A stretch of 64,000 nt of DNA from Solimonas sp040066175 (GCF_040066175.1 NZ_JBEAAM010000015.1:1-64000), one strand, 5' to 3'. Counted from the first letter of the stretch, positions 42,301-51,796 are shown. Notes: generated from the letters alone by a model not told the origin. Numbers and translations are program-made.

Positions 42301-42474
42301 GCGGCTTCGATCGGGTCGTGATAAAGGTCCGCGACGATACCGGCTTCGCGTGGCCATTCCAATCCGGATGAGCGTGCCGTGCAGGCCCGGCCGCCAGCCC
42401 CCTTTGACCGGCGCGCGAATGCCGCCGATGATGCGCCGGCTTAAGTTGACGCCGCCCCCATCACGAGCTTGTGC

Positions 42475-43710
42475 ATGTCCAAGTCAAACAGCCCCCTCGC
42501 CCGTCCGCTGACCTTGCCCAACGGCGCCTTGCTGCCCAACCGCCTGGTGAAATCGGCGATGAGCGAAGGCATGGCGACGATGGACAACCGCGTGACGCCC
42601 GCGCTGGTGCGCCTGTACGAACGCTGGGCACGCGGCGGCACGGGCCTGTTGATCACCGGCAACGTCATGATCGACCGGCGCGCGCTCGGTGAGCCCGGCA
42701 ATGTCGCGCTCGAGGACGACCGCGACATGCCGCTGCTGCGGCAATGGGCCGAGGCGGCCACGGGCAACGGCGCGGCGATCTGGATGCAGCTCAACCATCC
42801 CGGCCGCCAGTCGCCCAAGGGTCTCAACCGCGAGAACGTCGCCCCCTCGGCGGTGCCGTTCGGCAAGGACCTGCAGGCGATGTTCGCACCGCCGCGCGCG
42901 CTGCGCGGCGACGAGATCGAGGACATCATCCGCCGCTTCGCCACCGGCGCGCAGCTGTGCAGGGAAGCCGGCTTCACCGGGGTGCAGATCCACGGCGCGC
43001 ACGGCTACCTCGTCAGCCAGTTCCTGTCGCCGCTGACCAATCAGCGCACCGATCAATGGGGCGGCAATGCCGAGAACCGGCGCCGTTTCGTGCTGCGGGT
43101 ACTCGCGGCGATGCGCGAACGGGTCGGCAGCGACTTCCCCATCGGCATCAAGCTCAACTCCGCGGACTTCCAGCGCGGCGGCTTCGAGGAGTCGGAATCC
43201 CTGGACGTGATCGCCGCGCTCGCCGACGCCGGGATCGACCTCATCGAGATCTCCGGCGGCACCTACGAGGCCCCGGCGATGGCCGGTCTGCGGGCATCGA
43301 CCCGGGCGCGCGAGGCCTATTTCCTGAGCTTCGCCGAGAAGGTGCGCAAGCGGGTGTCCACGCCGCTGCTGGTCACCGGCGGCTTCCGGACGCTGCCGGC
43401 GATGCGCGAGGCGCTCGAATCCGGCGCGCTGGACCTGATCGGGCTGGCGCGTCCGCTGGCGATCGAGCCGGATGCGTCACGACGGCTGATCGCCGGCGAG
43501 GAGACGCGGTTCAAGGTGAAGCCGATCAAGACGGGGATCGGCATGGTGGACCGGGCCGGCCTGATGGAAGTGATGTGGTACAGCCGCCAGCTCAAGCGCA
43601 TGGGCCGCGGCGAGGAGCCCAGACCCAACGAATCCGCGCTCGTCTCGCTGGCCTGCAACCTCGCCGGAAACGTCCGCGGCACGGTGCAGACGCGCCGCCT
43701 GCGCGCCTGA
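42475..43710 (+). CDS. NADH:flavin oxidoreductase, Old Yellow Enzyme family
   Basis: 411-residue FMN-dependent ene-reductase of the OYE/YqjM-like group. A TIM barrel is indicated by PNRLVKSAMSEGM, WMQLNHPGRQSP, VQIHGAHGYLVSQFLSP (active-site His residues), GIKLNSADF, and LLVTGGFRT. No C-terminal iron-sulfur/pyridine-nucleotide half is present, so it is the short type. The ATG at 42475 is used; a TTG 6 bp upstream is in frame. The next gene starts 7 bp later, so they are probably co-transcribed. Physiological substrate unknown. Confidence 0.88.
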   Translation: MSKSNSPLARPLTLPNGALLPNRLVKSAMSEGMATMDNRVTPALVRLYERWARGGTGLLITGNVMIDRRALGEPGNVALEDDRDMPLLRQWAEAATGNGAAIWMQLNHPGRQSPKGLNRENVAPSAVPFGKDLQAMFAPPRALRGDEIEDIIRRFATGAQLCREAGFTGVQIHGAHGYLVSQFLSPLTNQRTDQWGGNAENRRRFVLRVLAAMRERVGSDFPIGIKLNSADFQRGGFEESESLDVIAALADAGIDLIEISGGTYEAPAMAGLRASTRAREAYFLSFAEKVRKRVSTPLLVTGGFRTLPAMREALESGALDLIGLARPLAIEPDASRRLIAGEETRFKVKPIKTGIGMVDRAGLMEVMWYSRQLKRMGRGEEPRPNESALVSLACNLAGNVRGTVQTRRLRA

Positions 43711-43717
43711 GCGCGGC

Positions 43718-44716
43718 ATGACCGGCACCGCGGGAATCGACTGGCACGGCGCGCGCTATCGTGCCGGCCAGGAGCAGGGCCACTACGAAAGCTGGTTCCT
43801 GCGCGCCAATCATCCGCAGCGCAAGCGGGCCTTCTGGATCCGCTACACGATCTTTTCGCCCAAAGGCCGGCCGCAGGATGCGATCGGCGAGCTGTGGTGC
43901 GTCGTGTCGGACGGCGAGCGCGGCCGCCTGTATGCGGGCAAGCGCGAAGTACCGATCGACGACTGTGCCTTCGCCGCGACGGGGCTCGACGTCCGCATCG
44001 GCGATGCCCGCCTGCACGCCGGCGCGCTCGCCGGCGCGGTCGCGGCACCGCAGACCCTGCGCTGGAACCTCCGCTACGCCGGCGGCGGCGCACCGGCGGT
44101 ATTCCTGCCGCAGCATTACTACGCGGCCCCGCTGCCCAAGGCCAAGGCGGTCACGCCGCGCCCCTTCGCGCGCTTCGACGGCACGCTCGACGTGGACGGC
44201 GAAACCTGGACGATCGACGACTGGATCGGCAGCGAAAACCACAACTGGGGCAGCAAGCACACCGACACCTACGCCTGGGGCCAGATCGTCGGCTTCGACG
44301 ACGCGCCCGACGCCTTCCTCGAGGTGATCACCGCGCGCATCCGGCTCGGCCCGCTGTGGACGCCCTGGCTGACCATCCTGCTGCTGCGCCTCGACGGCCA
44401 GGACCATCATCTCAACACCATCCGCCACGGCCTGCGCGCCCAGGGTCGGTGGCGCTACTTCGACTGGAGCTTCGACAGCGCCGCGCCCGGCCTCCGCGTC
44501 CACGGCCGCATCTGCGCCACGCCGCAGGATTTCGTCGGCCTGACCTACTACAACCCGCCCGGCGGCAGCCACACCTGCCTGAACTCCAAGGTCGCGGCCT
44601 GCACGCTGACGGTGGAACGCGACGGCAAGCCGCCGCTGACGCTCTCCACGGCGCATCGGGCGGCGTTCGAAATCCTGACCGACGACACCCGCCACGGCAT
44701 CCCGGTCAGGTGCTGA
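43718..44716 (+). CDS. Conserved protein of unknown function, possible CrtC/AttH-like beta-barrel
   Basis: 332 residues, no signal peptide. It is rich in Trp, His and aromatic residues with alternating beta-strand character (FWIRYTIFSPKG, WTIDDWIGSENHNWGSKH, YAWGQIVGFDD). These features recall the lipocalin-like AttH/carotenoid 1,2-hydratase (CrtC) superfamily, but I see no decisive motif. It lies 7 bp after an ene-reductase gene, suggesting action on a shared lipid, steroid or terpenoid-like substrate; this is inference only. Confidence 0.75.
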   Translation: MTGTAGIDWHGARYRAGQEQGHYESWFLRANHPQRKRAFWIRYTIFSPKGRPQDAIGELWCVVSDGERGRLYAGKREVPIDDCAFAATGLDVRIGDARLHAGALAGAVAAPQTLRWNLRYAGGGAPAVFLPQHYYAAPLPKAKAVTPRPFARFDGTLDVDGETWTIDDWIGSENHNWGSKHTDTYAWGQIVGFDDAPDAFLEVITARIRLGPLWTPWLTILLLRLDGQDHHLNTIRHGLRAQGRWRYFDWSFDSAAPGLRVHGRICATPQDFVGLTYYNPPGGSHTCLNSKVAACTLTVERDGKPPLTLSTAHRAAFEILTDDTRHGIPVRC

Positions 44717-44761
44717 GGCATCGATCCCGGCGTACCGGACCTCGGGGAAGGCGCGCGGCGC

Positions 44762-46252
44762 TCAGCGCCCCTGCTGGATCGGCTGCGCGAGGATCCACAG
44801 GCCGGCGGTGGTGAAAGCCACCATCAGCACCAGCATCGGCAGCTGGCTCAGCAACGCCCGCCCGCGGCCGGGGAACAGGCGCAGGGCTTCGAGGTGTGCG
44901 ATCCAGACGCTGACGACGTGGCCGAACAGGATCAGCCCGACCTGCGTGTGCCAAACGGTCCCCAGGTCCGGCAGGATCGGTGCGCGGAACAGCCCGGCGG
45001 TGCCGAACAGGTTCCAGCCCCGGCCGAACGGGTCGGACAGCAGGCTGACGATCTTCACGCCCTGCGTCAGGATCAGCGTGTAGTAGTGCGTCACGTTGTA
45101 CACCAGCGCGATCGGCAACAGCGAGTAGCCGAAGCTCAACGCCAGCTCGTGCAGGCTGTGCCGGCTGCGCCCCAGCCATTTCGCCAGCGCGACGAACAGC
45201 AGGTACACCGCCAGATAGAGGAAGGGCGACAGCACCAGGCACAGCGACTCGTAGGCGAGGTAGTACGGCCGCAACTGCACGTAGGCGTGGATCGGCGGCT
45301 GTCCGAGCCACGCGGTCAGCAGACCGGTCGGATCGGTCCAGAACCAGCGGTACCACGGCACCGTCGCACGCAGCCCGTCGAAAGCGGTGGACGAGAGCAT
45401 GAACAGCACGAACACCAGCAGGCTCGTGCTGTCCGCCTTCTCCTCCAGCAGGCCGGCGAAGGGCGCGCGCAGGCGCACGCCGCGGCCGGGGACGTAGTCC
45501 AGCGGCGCCATGCGGCCCAGCAGCCGCAGGAACACGCCGAAGAATTCGCCGTAGCGGAACCAGTCCGCGGCGCCGAACAGCCACACGGCGGACAGGTTCA
45601 GCAGCGTGTAGCCGGTCAGCCAGCCCGCGAGCGACTGCGGCCGTGTGAAACCGAACAGCTCGACCCAGATGAACACCATGTACAGCGCGAGCGCGGGCCA
45701 GTAGGCAAGCTTGCGCGGATATCGAATGCGGCCGCGCGTGAAATCCGTCCACACCCGCCCGACCAGGGCCGCGAGCGTCCGCCACGGATTGAGCAGGGCA
45801 TAGACATCACCAACCAGTGCCGTCAGCCAGGCGAAACCGAGCACGAACACGACCCAGAAAAAGGTCATGTTGAAGTTGCGGTACGGATCGCGCGTGCCCC
45901 AGAAGCCGGTCAGCACGCACAGCAGCAGGCCGGACAGCGCGAGCGCGCGCAACAGCTGCGGCACGTGCAGGCGCCGCAGGCCGCGCAGTGCGAGTACGCC
46001 GGACTGCTGGCCTGACGCTGCGGGCGCCGCTGGCGCCGGCGCGGTGCCGAACCAGGCCACCACCAGGAAGGACAGCACCAGCGCCGCCGCCGCACCGTAG
46101 GCGTACATCCAGAACGGCACCGGCAGGTTGTAGATCCGCCCGAAGGAATGGGCGGCGGCCGTGGACGGCAGGGCGGCGCCGGCCAGCACCAGCGCCGCCG
46201 TGCACGAGCGGATCTCAACGCGGGCTGACTTCGAGCACGCCGACTTCGGCAT
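44762..46252 (-). CDS. Polytopic membrane protein of unknown function, linked to a cupredoxin gene
   Basis: About 496 residues with about ten to twelve hydrophobic helices. The chosen ATG at 46252 gives a signal-peptide-like N-terminus (positive n-region, SCTAALVLAGAALP, cleavage near STAAA^HSFG), which would leave His as first mature residue; the start overlaps the cupredoxin gene by 38 bp. A later GTG would also be possible. Conserved-looking segments are PVPFWMYAYGAAAA, GDVYALLNPWRTL and VYNVTHYYTLILTQG, with several membrane-near His residues. Coupling to a cupredoxin suggests metal (copper) handling or electron transfer, not proven. Confidence 0.75.
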   Translation of the reverse strand: MPKSACSKSARVEIRSCTAALVLAGAALPSTAAAHSFGRIYNLPVPFWMYAYGAAAALVLSFLVVAWFGTAPAPAAPAASGQQSGVLALRGLRRLHVPQLLRALALSGLLLCVLTGFWGTRDPYRNFNMTFFWVVFVLGFAWLTALVGDVYALLNPWRTLAALVGRVWTDFTRGRIRYPRKLAYWPALALYMVFIWVELFGFTRPQSLAGWLTGYTLLNLSAVWLFGAADWFRYGEFFGVFLRLLGRMAPLDYVPGRGVRLRAPFAGLLEEKADSTSLLVFVLFMLSSTAFDGLRATVPWYRWFWTDPTGLLTAWLGQPPIHAYVQLRPYYLAYESLCLVLSPFLYLAVYLLFVALAKWLGRSRHSLHELALSFGYSLLPIALVYNVTHYYTLILTQGVKIVSLLSDPFGRGWNLFGTAGLFRAPILPDLGTVWHTQVGLILFGHVVSVWIAHLEALRLFPGRGRALLSQLPMLVLMVAFTTAGLWILAQPIQQGR

Positions 46253-46625
46253 GGACGTGATGCAGCTCGATCTCGAAGCGGCCGGCGTGCTCGGCGACGA
46301 AGGCCAGCGTCGCCGGCTCGCCGGCCTTGAGCTGCAGCGACAGGTCGTAGCCATGCAGGTGCAGTTCGTCGTCCTTCGCGCTGGTGACGATCAGCTCGAC
46401 CGGCTCCCCCTGCCGCACGTGCAGCACGCCGTCGCTGCCGGGCGCGGCGGGAATCGCGAGACTGAAGCGACGCGGCTGCGGCACCGGCGCGGGGCTCGCC
46501 CCTGCGGCGGCGACGACCGCCGCCGGAGCGGAAACCGGAACCGGCGTCTCCGCGGGCGGACGCAGCACCAGCCACAGCGCGGCGAGCACCGCGACCGCGG
46601 ACACGCAGAACAGCAGCAGACGCAT
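46215..46625 (-). CDS. Cupredoxin-like membrane-anchored protein
   Basis: 136 residues. One N-terminal hydrophobic segment (LLLFCVSAVAVLAALWLVL) acts as anchor or signal; an Ala/Pro/Val-rich linker follows. The C-terminal about 90 residues form a probable cupredoxin beta-barrel with candidate copper ligands in DELHLHGYD and ELHHVHAEVGVLEV, resembling EfeO/nitrosocyanin-like cupredoxins; the usual ligand Cys is absent. ATG at 46625, 14 bp after the upstream lipoprotein gene. Its 3' end overlaps the start of the polytopic membrane protein, so the products probably act together. Confidence 0.75.
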   Translation of the reverse strand: MRLLLFCVSAVAVLAALWLVLRPPAETPVPVSAPAAVVAAAGASPAPVPQPRRFSLAIPAAPGSDGVLHVRQGEPVELIVTSAKDDELHLHGYDLSLQLKAGEPATLAFVAEHAGRFEIELHHVHAEVGVLEVSPR

Positions 46626-46639
46626 GAACGTCCCCGGCC

Positions 46640-48841
46640 TCAGCGATTGACGGTCTGCTCCCACATCCGCAGGTAGGCCTCGGCCGAGTTGTACAGCGCG
46701 TCCAGCGCCTCGCGCCCGCCTTCCAGACGGATCTCCTCGACGTAGTCCGCGACCATGCCGTAGTGCGCAGTGCCGACCTCGTCGATGTTCCAGGTCTTGC
46801 CGCTCTCCGGAACCGTCTGCAGCTTGAAGGTCACCGGCGCAAAGCCGCTGAACTGCGGACCCCAGTCCTCACCCTGGAACAGCGTGAACGGATACTGCAC
46901 CGGCGTCGCGCCCGCGCCGCGCGGCCCGGCGCGATTGGCGATGCCGTTCGCGTCCATGCCGTAGCCGAGCGCGATCGGATCGCTGCGGCCGGACGCCTGC
47001 CACACCGGCTTGAGCTTGTTGAGGAAATCGACGTGACCCTTGCCGTTGGGCTTCATCGGATAGATGAGACCGCCGATGGCGAGGATGTCGCGGGCCTGCT
47101 GCATCGAGATGCCACCGTGGCCGCCGTGCGCCGAGATCAGCGGGTACGGCGGGGTCTGCGCCTTGGCCATGTCGATCATGTCCTGCTTGATCGACAGCTC
47201 GGCGTGGTCGATGTCGATGATGAACTTCTTCTCCATCAGCTTCTGCAGCGCGTAGCGGCCCAGCTCGGTCATGCCGCGCGCGTTGCACTGGCGGCGATCC
47301 GGCGGGTAGATCGGCGCCGGTCCCTGCAGCAGGCCGATCACGGCCGAGCTGAGCGGATCACTGCCGGTGCCCGGCACGGCCGTCGTCATGTAGGCGCCGG
47401 CGTTGTAGAAGTAGGCCTCGCCCTCGCCACCGTCCGGGCAGTCGTAGGTATCCCAGAAACGGCGGGTGCCATAGAAGCCGACCAGGTTCAGCGCGTCGCC
47501 ATTGAAGATGCCGGTACCGCCCAGCGCGCTGTTGACGTCGTGGTACGGGAAGATCTCGCGCACGCCGAGATTCCACACCTCCTCGATCTCGCGGTCGATG
47601 TCCTCCTTCGTGCAGCCCGGCGTTTCGGTGCCGAGCAGCGGATTGAAGGTGACCGTGCAGTGGAACACGTTGGAGAACTCCAGGCCGGGAACCACGGCGA
47701 GCTTGCCCTCGTTGATCACGCGGCGCGCCTCGACCGGATCGCCGACGATGCGGAACCAGCCCTTGCCCGGTCCGCCTTCCTGCGCATCGACGTAGTCCTG
47801 CAGCTGCTTGAGGTACTTGACCTGGCCGATGCCCAGTTCCATGTCGCGGCACTCGTAGAGCGCGGCTTCCGGCTTGACCGTGGACATGTAGATCCGAGCG
47901 ACCTCGCACAGCGCTTCGATGTTGGTGCCCTCGGACACCATGATGCGCAGGCCCGCCTTCCACGCGCGCTCGACCCACTTGTAGTACATCGCCTGGTGCA
48001 GCTGCGAATCCGCGGCCGGCCAGTCGACGAACGTCGGCCAGCCCTGGGTGTCGTGCGTCTTCAGCGGCGTCATGTCGAGGATCAGGGCCTCCGGATCGCG
48101 CGTGCCGTTGGGACCGTGGAAGTCCTCGCAGTCCTCCAGCGCGTGCGGCACGCCGAAGCGGTGGAACATCTGGCCGTACATCGCCCCACCCGCCGAGGGA
48201 CCGACGATCTCCTTGCCGTCGGACATCTCGTGCCCCATCGCCATGTGCGTGTGCACCTCGGCGAAGCCGACCACCGGCTGCTCGATGCCGCGGCCCTTGT
48301 ACGTGGTGCCAACGACATCGTCGTCGATCTCGGGATAGGCCGTGCATCCGCCGACCGGAACGAAGGCGAACTGCCCCGGCGTCGCCGCCAGCGCCAGTCG
48401 GCCTTGTGCGTCGGTGGCCAGGCTCTGGTTCGCGCCTTCGAGCAGTGCCGTGTAGCGGCCCGAGGCCGGCGCCTGCACGACCCAGTTCGACATCGCCGAC
48501 GGCGCGGTCGCCGCCGTGACCGCGCTGCCGCTGCCGGCCAGCAACGACCGATCCGCGGCATAGAACAGGTACTCGCCGAGCGCCGTCGGCTTCATGTAGA
48601 AACGCTCGGCGGCCGCGGCGCTCGCGGCACTGGCGGCATAGCCGTTGCCGTCGCGCACGACGAACGTGCCCGAGGTCAGGGACTTGAGGGCGAAGCAGCG
48701 GTTGGCCAGGTCGAAGCGTGTCGCCGGCGCCTGCTGCGGGCCTGGACCCTCTGCGCCGTTACCACCACCGCCACCACCGCCACAGGCGGACAAGGCGAGA
48801 GCGAGCATGACGGACGCGGCGCTGGGGATGGGATGACGCAA
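46640..48841 (-). CDS. Amidohydrolase/dipeptidase-like lipoprotein
   Basis: 733 residues. Lipoprotein signal with lipobox LSAC (C20) then a poly-Gly spacer (21-27). A trefoil-like domain bounded by cysteines lies at about 41-166. A TIM-barrel hydrolase with metal motifs follows: H197-x-H199 (EVHTHMAMGHE), FIIDIDHAELS, ISAHGGHGG and LGYGMDANG, like renal dipeptidase (M19)/amidohydrolases. The TTG start at 48841 is favoured because GGAG lies 6 bases upstream and it makes a good signal peptide; the only ATG nearby gives too short a signal. Substrate unknown. First gene of the trio with the cupredoxin and membrane proteins. Confidence 0.8.
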   Translation of the reverse strand: MRHPIPSAASVMLALALSACGGGGGGGNGAEGPGPQQAPATRFDLANRCFALKSLTSGTFVVRDGNGYAASAASAAAAERFYMKPTALGEYLFYAADRSLLAGSGSAVTAATAPSAMSNWVVQAPASGRYTALLEGANQSLATDAQGRLALAATPGQFAFVPVGGCTAYPEIDDDVVGTTYKGRGIEQPVVGFAEVHTHMAMGHEMSDGKEIVGPSAGGAMYGQMFHRFGVPHALEDCEDFHGPNGTRDPEALILDMTPLKTHDTQGWPTFVDWPAADSQLHQAMYYKWVERAWKAGLRIMVSEGTNIEALCEVARIYMSTVKPEAALYECRDMELGIGQVKYLKQLQDYVDAQEGGPGKGWFRIVGDPVEARRVINEGKLAVVPGLEFSNVFHCTVTFNPLLGTETPGCTKEDIDREIEEVWNLGVREIFPYHDVNSALGGTGIFNGDALNLVGFYGTRRFWDTYDCPDGGEGEAYFYNAGAYMTTAVPGTGSDPLSSAVIGLLQGPAPIYPPDRRQCNARGMTELGRYALQKLMEKKFIIDIDHAELSIKQDMIDMAKAQTPPYPLISAHGGHGGISMQQARDILAIGGLIYPMKPNGKGHVDFLNKLKPVWQASGRSDPIALGYGMDANGIANRAGPRGAGATPVQYPFTLFQGEDWGPQFSGFAPVTFKLQTVPESGKTWNIDEVGTAHYGMVADYVEEIRLEGGREALDALYNSAEAYLRMWEQTVNR

Positions 48842-48939
48842 GGGAGGCTCCGGATCGTGGTTGTCGCGACCGCGCATCCTAGGCAGGCAGCGCCTCGGCG
48901 GCCAGAGTAGAAATAGCCTAAGCGCCGCCCCGATCCGTG

Positions 48940-50649
48940 TCAGACATCGCCGACATGGACCAGCCGCAGGTCGAGACTTTCGGTGCCCTGGTAGCGATTG
49001 ACGCCGAGCGTGAACAGCGTGTGCAGCGCTCCGGACGTGCGCAGGCGGCCGGCGCCGCCGAAGTCCATCGCCGCGACCGTACCGCCCTCGTGGCGCAGCC
49101 GGTAACGCACGTGGCTGGCGTCGGCGCCGACGCAGCGCGCCTGCTCGATCTCGAAGCGCCCCTCGAACAGCGGCTCGGGGAATCCCTGACCCCAGGGGCC
49201 GGCCTGTTCGAGCGCATACGCGGTGTCTATCGTCAGTTCGCCGCTCGCGAGCTCGCCGTCGGTCTCGATCACGCGCTGCAGGACGGCCGCGTCCATCTGT
49301 GCCGCGCAGGCCGCGTCGAAGGCCGCGGCGAAGCGTTCGAGATCGGCTTCGGCCAGACCCAGACCGGCCGCCATCGCATGGCCGCCGAAGCGCCCGATCA
49401 GGCCCGGATGCTGCGCATCGACCGCGGCCAGCACGTCGCGCAGGTGCAGACCCGGGATCGAACGCCCCGAGCCCTTCAGCTCGCCGGGTTGCTGCGCGCG
49501 CGCGAAGGCGATCACCGGGCGGTGGCGCAGTTCCTTGACCCTGGCCGCGACCAGGCCGACGACGCCCTCGTGCCAGTCGGGATGGAACAGACACAGGCCG
49601 AACGTTCCAGCGCCATCGACCCGTTCGAGCGCGTCCAGCTGCATCTGTTCCTGGATCTCGCGGCGCTCGCGGTTGAAGCGATCGAGCGCGATCGCCAGCG
49701 GCTCGGCCGTTTCCAGGTCCGGCGCCAGCAGGCATTCGATACCGCTGCGCATGTCGTCGAGGCGCCCGGCGGCGTTGAGACGCGGACCGAGCGCGAAGCC
49801 CAGGTCGATGGCGGCGATGTTCTGCGCCGCGCGCCCGGCCTGGCGCAGCAGCGCCTGCACCCCCGGACGTGCGCGGCCGGCGCGGATCCGCCGCAGCCCC
49901 TGCTCGACGAGGATGCGGTTGTTGCGATCCAGGCGCACGACGTCGGCGACCGTGCCGATCGCCACCAGATCCAACAGCTCCGCCAGATTCGGTTCACTGC
50001 GCACGGCGAAGCAGCCGCGCCGGCGCAGCTCCGCGCGCAGTGCGAGCAGGACGTAGAAGACCGTACCGACCCCGGCGAGCGCCTTGGACGCGAATCCGCA
50101 GCCCGGCTGGTTGGGGTTGACGATCGCGTCCGCGGCGGGGAGCCCGGCGCCGGGCAGATGGTGGTCGGTGACGATCACGCTCAGGCCCAGCGCGCGTGCG
50201 CGCTCGACGCCCGCGATGCTGGCGATGCCGTTATCGACGGTGACGAGAACCGTCGCGCCGGTTTCGGCGGCCCGCTCGGCCAGCGCCGGCGACAGGCCAT
50301 AGCCCATGCGGAAACGGTCGGGAACGACGTAATGCACCTCCACGGCACCCAGGGCACGCAGACCGAGCACGGCGACCGCGGTCCCGGTCGCGCCGTCGGC
50401 GTCGTAATCGCCGGCGATGACGATGCGCTCGCCGCGCTGGATCGCATCGCCCAGGCGCGACGCTGCCGCTTCGATGCCGCGCAGGCCCTCCGGCGGCAAC
50501 AGGTCGCGCAGTTCCAGCGACAGCTCGCCGGGCTCGACCCCCCGCGCGGCATAGACCCGGCGCAGCACCGGGTGCAGCGCCGCCGGCAGCCGTTCGGGCG
50601 CGCCCGGCGCGCGGCGGCGGATCAGCGGGATGGCATCGGACGCGGGCAT
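48940..50649 (-). CDS. recJ: Single-stranded-DNA-specific exonuclease RecJ
   Basis: 5'-3' exonuclease of recombination and mismatch repair. 569 residues. The DHH-family motifs are complete: DYDADG (81-86), VDNG (138-141) and TDHHLPG with DHH at 162-164. The DHHA1 part contains FGGHAMAAGLGL, and an OB-fold end follows. ATG at 50649, 9 bp after thrC, so it is probably transcribed with thrC. In some relatives dsbC lies in this neighbourhood; here it is absent. Confidence 0.95.
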   Translation of the reverse strand: MPASDAIPLIRRRAPGAPERLPAALHPVLRRVYAARGVEPGELSLELRDLLPPEGLRGIEAAASRLGDAIQRGERIVIAGDYDADGATGTAVAVLGLRALGAVEVHYVVPDRFRMGYGLSPALAERAAETGATVLVTVDNGIASIAGVERARALGLSVIVTDHHLPGAGLPAADAIVNPNQPGCGFASKALAGVGTVFYVLLALRAELRRRGCFAVRSEPNLAELLDLVAIGTVADVVRLDRNNRILVEQGLRRIRAGRARPGVQALLRQAGRAAQNIAAIDLGFALGPRLNAAGRLDDMRSGIECLLAPDLETAEPLAIALDRFNRERREIQEQMQLDALERVDGAGTFGLCLFHPDWHEGVVGLVAARVKELRHRPVIAFARAQQPGELKGSGRSIPGLHLRDVLAAVDAQHPGLIGRFGGHAMAAGLGLAEADLERFAAAFDAACAAQMDAAVLQRVIETDGELASGELTIDTAYALEQAGPWGQGFPEPLFEGRFEIEQARCVGADASHVRYRLRHEGGTVAAMDFGGAGRLRTSGALHTLFTLGVNRYQGTESLDLRLVHVGDV

Positions 50650-50658
50650 GGCCCGCGC

Positions 50659-51780
50659 CTACATGCGGGCCAGCAGTGCCTTTTCGACGGCCGCACGCTC
50701 GGCCGGCACGCGGATCAGGTCCTTGAGACCGTCCTTCATGACGATGTCCGGGTCCTTCAGGCCGTTGCCGGTGAGCGTGCAGACCACCGTCGAACCGGGC
50801 TTGATCTTCCCGGCCTTGATGTCGTGCAGCGCTCCGCACAGTGAAGTGGCCGAAGCCGGCTCGCAGAACACGCCCTCGCGCGCCGCCAGCATCCTCTGCG
50901 TCGCCAGGATCTGCGCGTCGCTGAACTCGTCGAACCAGCCGTTCGAGTCCTTCTGCGCCGCCCAGGCCAGATCCCAGGACTGCGGGTTGCCGATGCGGAT
51001 CGCGGTCGCGACGGTCTCCGGTTCGGCGACCGGGCCGCCGCGCAGGAACGGCGCCGCGCCGGCGGCCTGGTAGCCGACCATCACCGGACGGTGCGGCGTC
51101 ACGGCCGTGCGGTCGTAGCCGGCGCCGGCGTCGAAGGGCTTCGAAGCCGCGGTGCGCTGGCCGGCCATCTCCGAGTAACCCATCCAGTAGGCGGAGATGT
51201 TGCCGGCATTGCCGACCGGCAGGCAGTGGTAGTCCGGTGCGCGGCCCAGTTCCTCGACGATCTCGAAAGCAGCGGTCTTCTGGCCCTGCAGGCGATACGG
51301 ATTGATCGAGTTGACGATCGCCACCGGCGCGGTCCGCGCGACTTCCTTGACCAGGCGCATGCCGTCATCGAAGTTGCCCTGGATCTGCACGACGACCGCG
51401 CCGTGCACGACCGCCTGTGCCAGCTTGCCGAGCGCGATCTTGCCTTCCGGGATCAGCACGAAGGCGGTGATGCCGGCACGCGCGGCATAGGCGGCCGCAG
51501 CCGCCGAAGTGTTGCCGGTCGAGGCGCAGATGATCGCCTTGCTGCCCTCGTGCACGGCCTGCGTCACCGCGACGGTCATGCCGCGGTCCTTGAACGAGCC
51601 GGTCGGGTTCAGGCCCTCGAACTTCACGTACAGCGCGCCGTCGAAGCCGGCGTCGCGCGCGACATGGTCGATGCGGATCAGCGGCGTGCGCCCTTCCCCA
51701 AGCGAAATCGCGCGTGCCTCGGGCGCGAGCGGCAGACGGCGACGGTAGTGTTCGATGAGGCCGGTGTAGCGCATGGTCAT
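50659..51780 (-). CDS. thrC: Threonine synthase
   Basis: PLP enzyme converting phosphohomoserine to threonine. 373 residues, the shorter (fold II, Bacillus/plant-like) type. PLP lysine K64 is in NPTGSFKDRGMT; ASTGNTSAAAAAYAA and LPVGNAGNISAYW bind the cofactor phosphate. The start ATG at 51780 is followed two codons later by another ATG; either may serve. It is downstream of hom with a 93-bp gap that holds an inverted repeat. No thrB gene is in the window. Confidence 0.95.
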   Translation of the reverse strand: MTMRYTGLIEHYRRRLPLAPEARAISLGEGRTPLIRIDHVARDAGFDGALYVKFEGLNPTGSFKDRGMTVAVTQAVHEGSKAIICASTGNTSAAAAAYAARAGITAFVLIPEGKIALGKLAQAVVHGAVVVQIQGNFDDGMRLVKEVARTAPVAIVNSINPYRLQGQKTAAFEIVEELGRAPDYHCLPVGNAGNISAYWMGYSEMAGQRTAASKPFDAGAGYDRTAVTPHRPVMVGYQAAGAAPFLRGGPVAEPETVATAIRIGNPQSWDLAWAAQKDSNGWFDEFSDAQILATQRMLAAREGVFCEPASATSLCGALHDIKAGKIKPGSTVVCTLTGNGLKDPDIVMKDGLKDLIRVPAERAAVEKALLARM

Positions 51781-51796
51781 ACAGGGATCGTCAATG

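Noticed and set aside
48758..48782. Poly-Gly coding stretch as a frameshift or slippage site
   Set aside because: The glycine codons are mixed (GGC/GGT), not a homopolymer, and poly-Gly after a lipobox is a normal spacer in exported lipoproteins.
46640..49735. Single 1031-aa minus-strand open frame covering the lipoprotein and part of recJ
   Set aside because: The first third is an alternative frame over recJ, which has intact DHH motifs. The lipoprotein has its own TTG start, ribosome site and lipobox.
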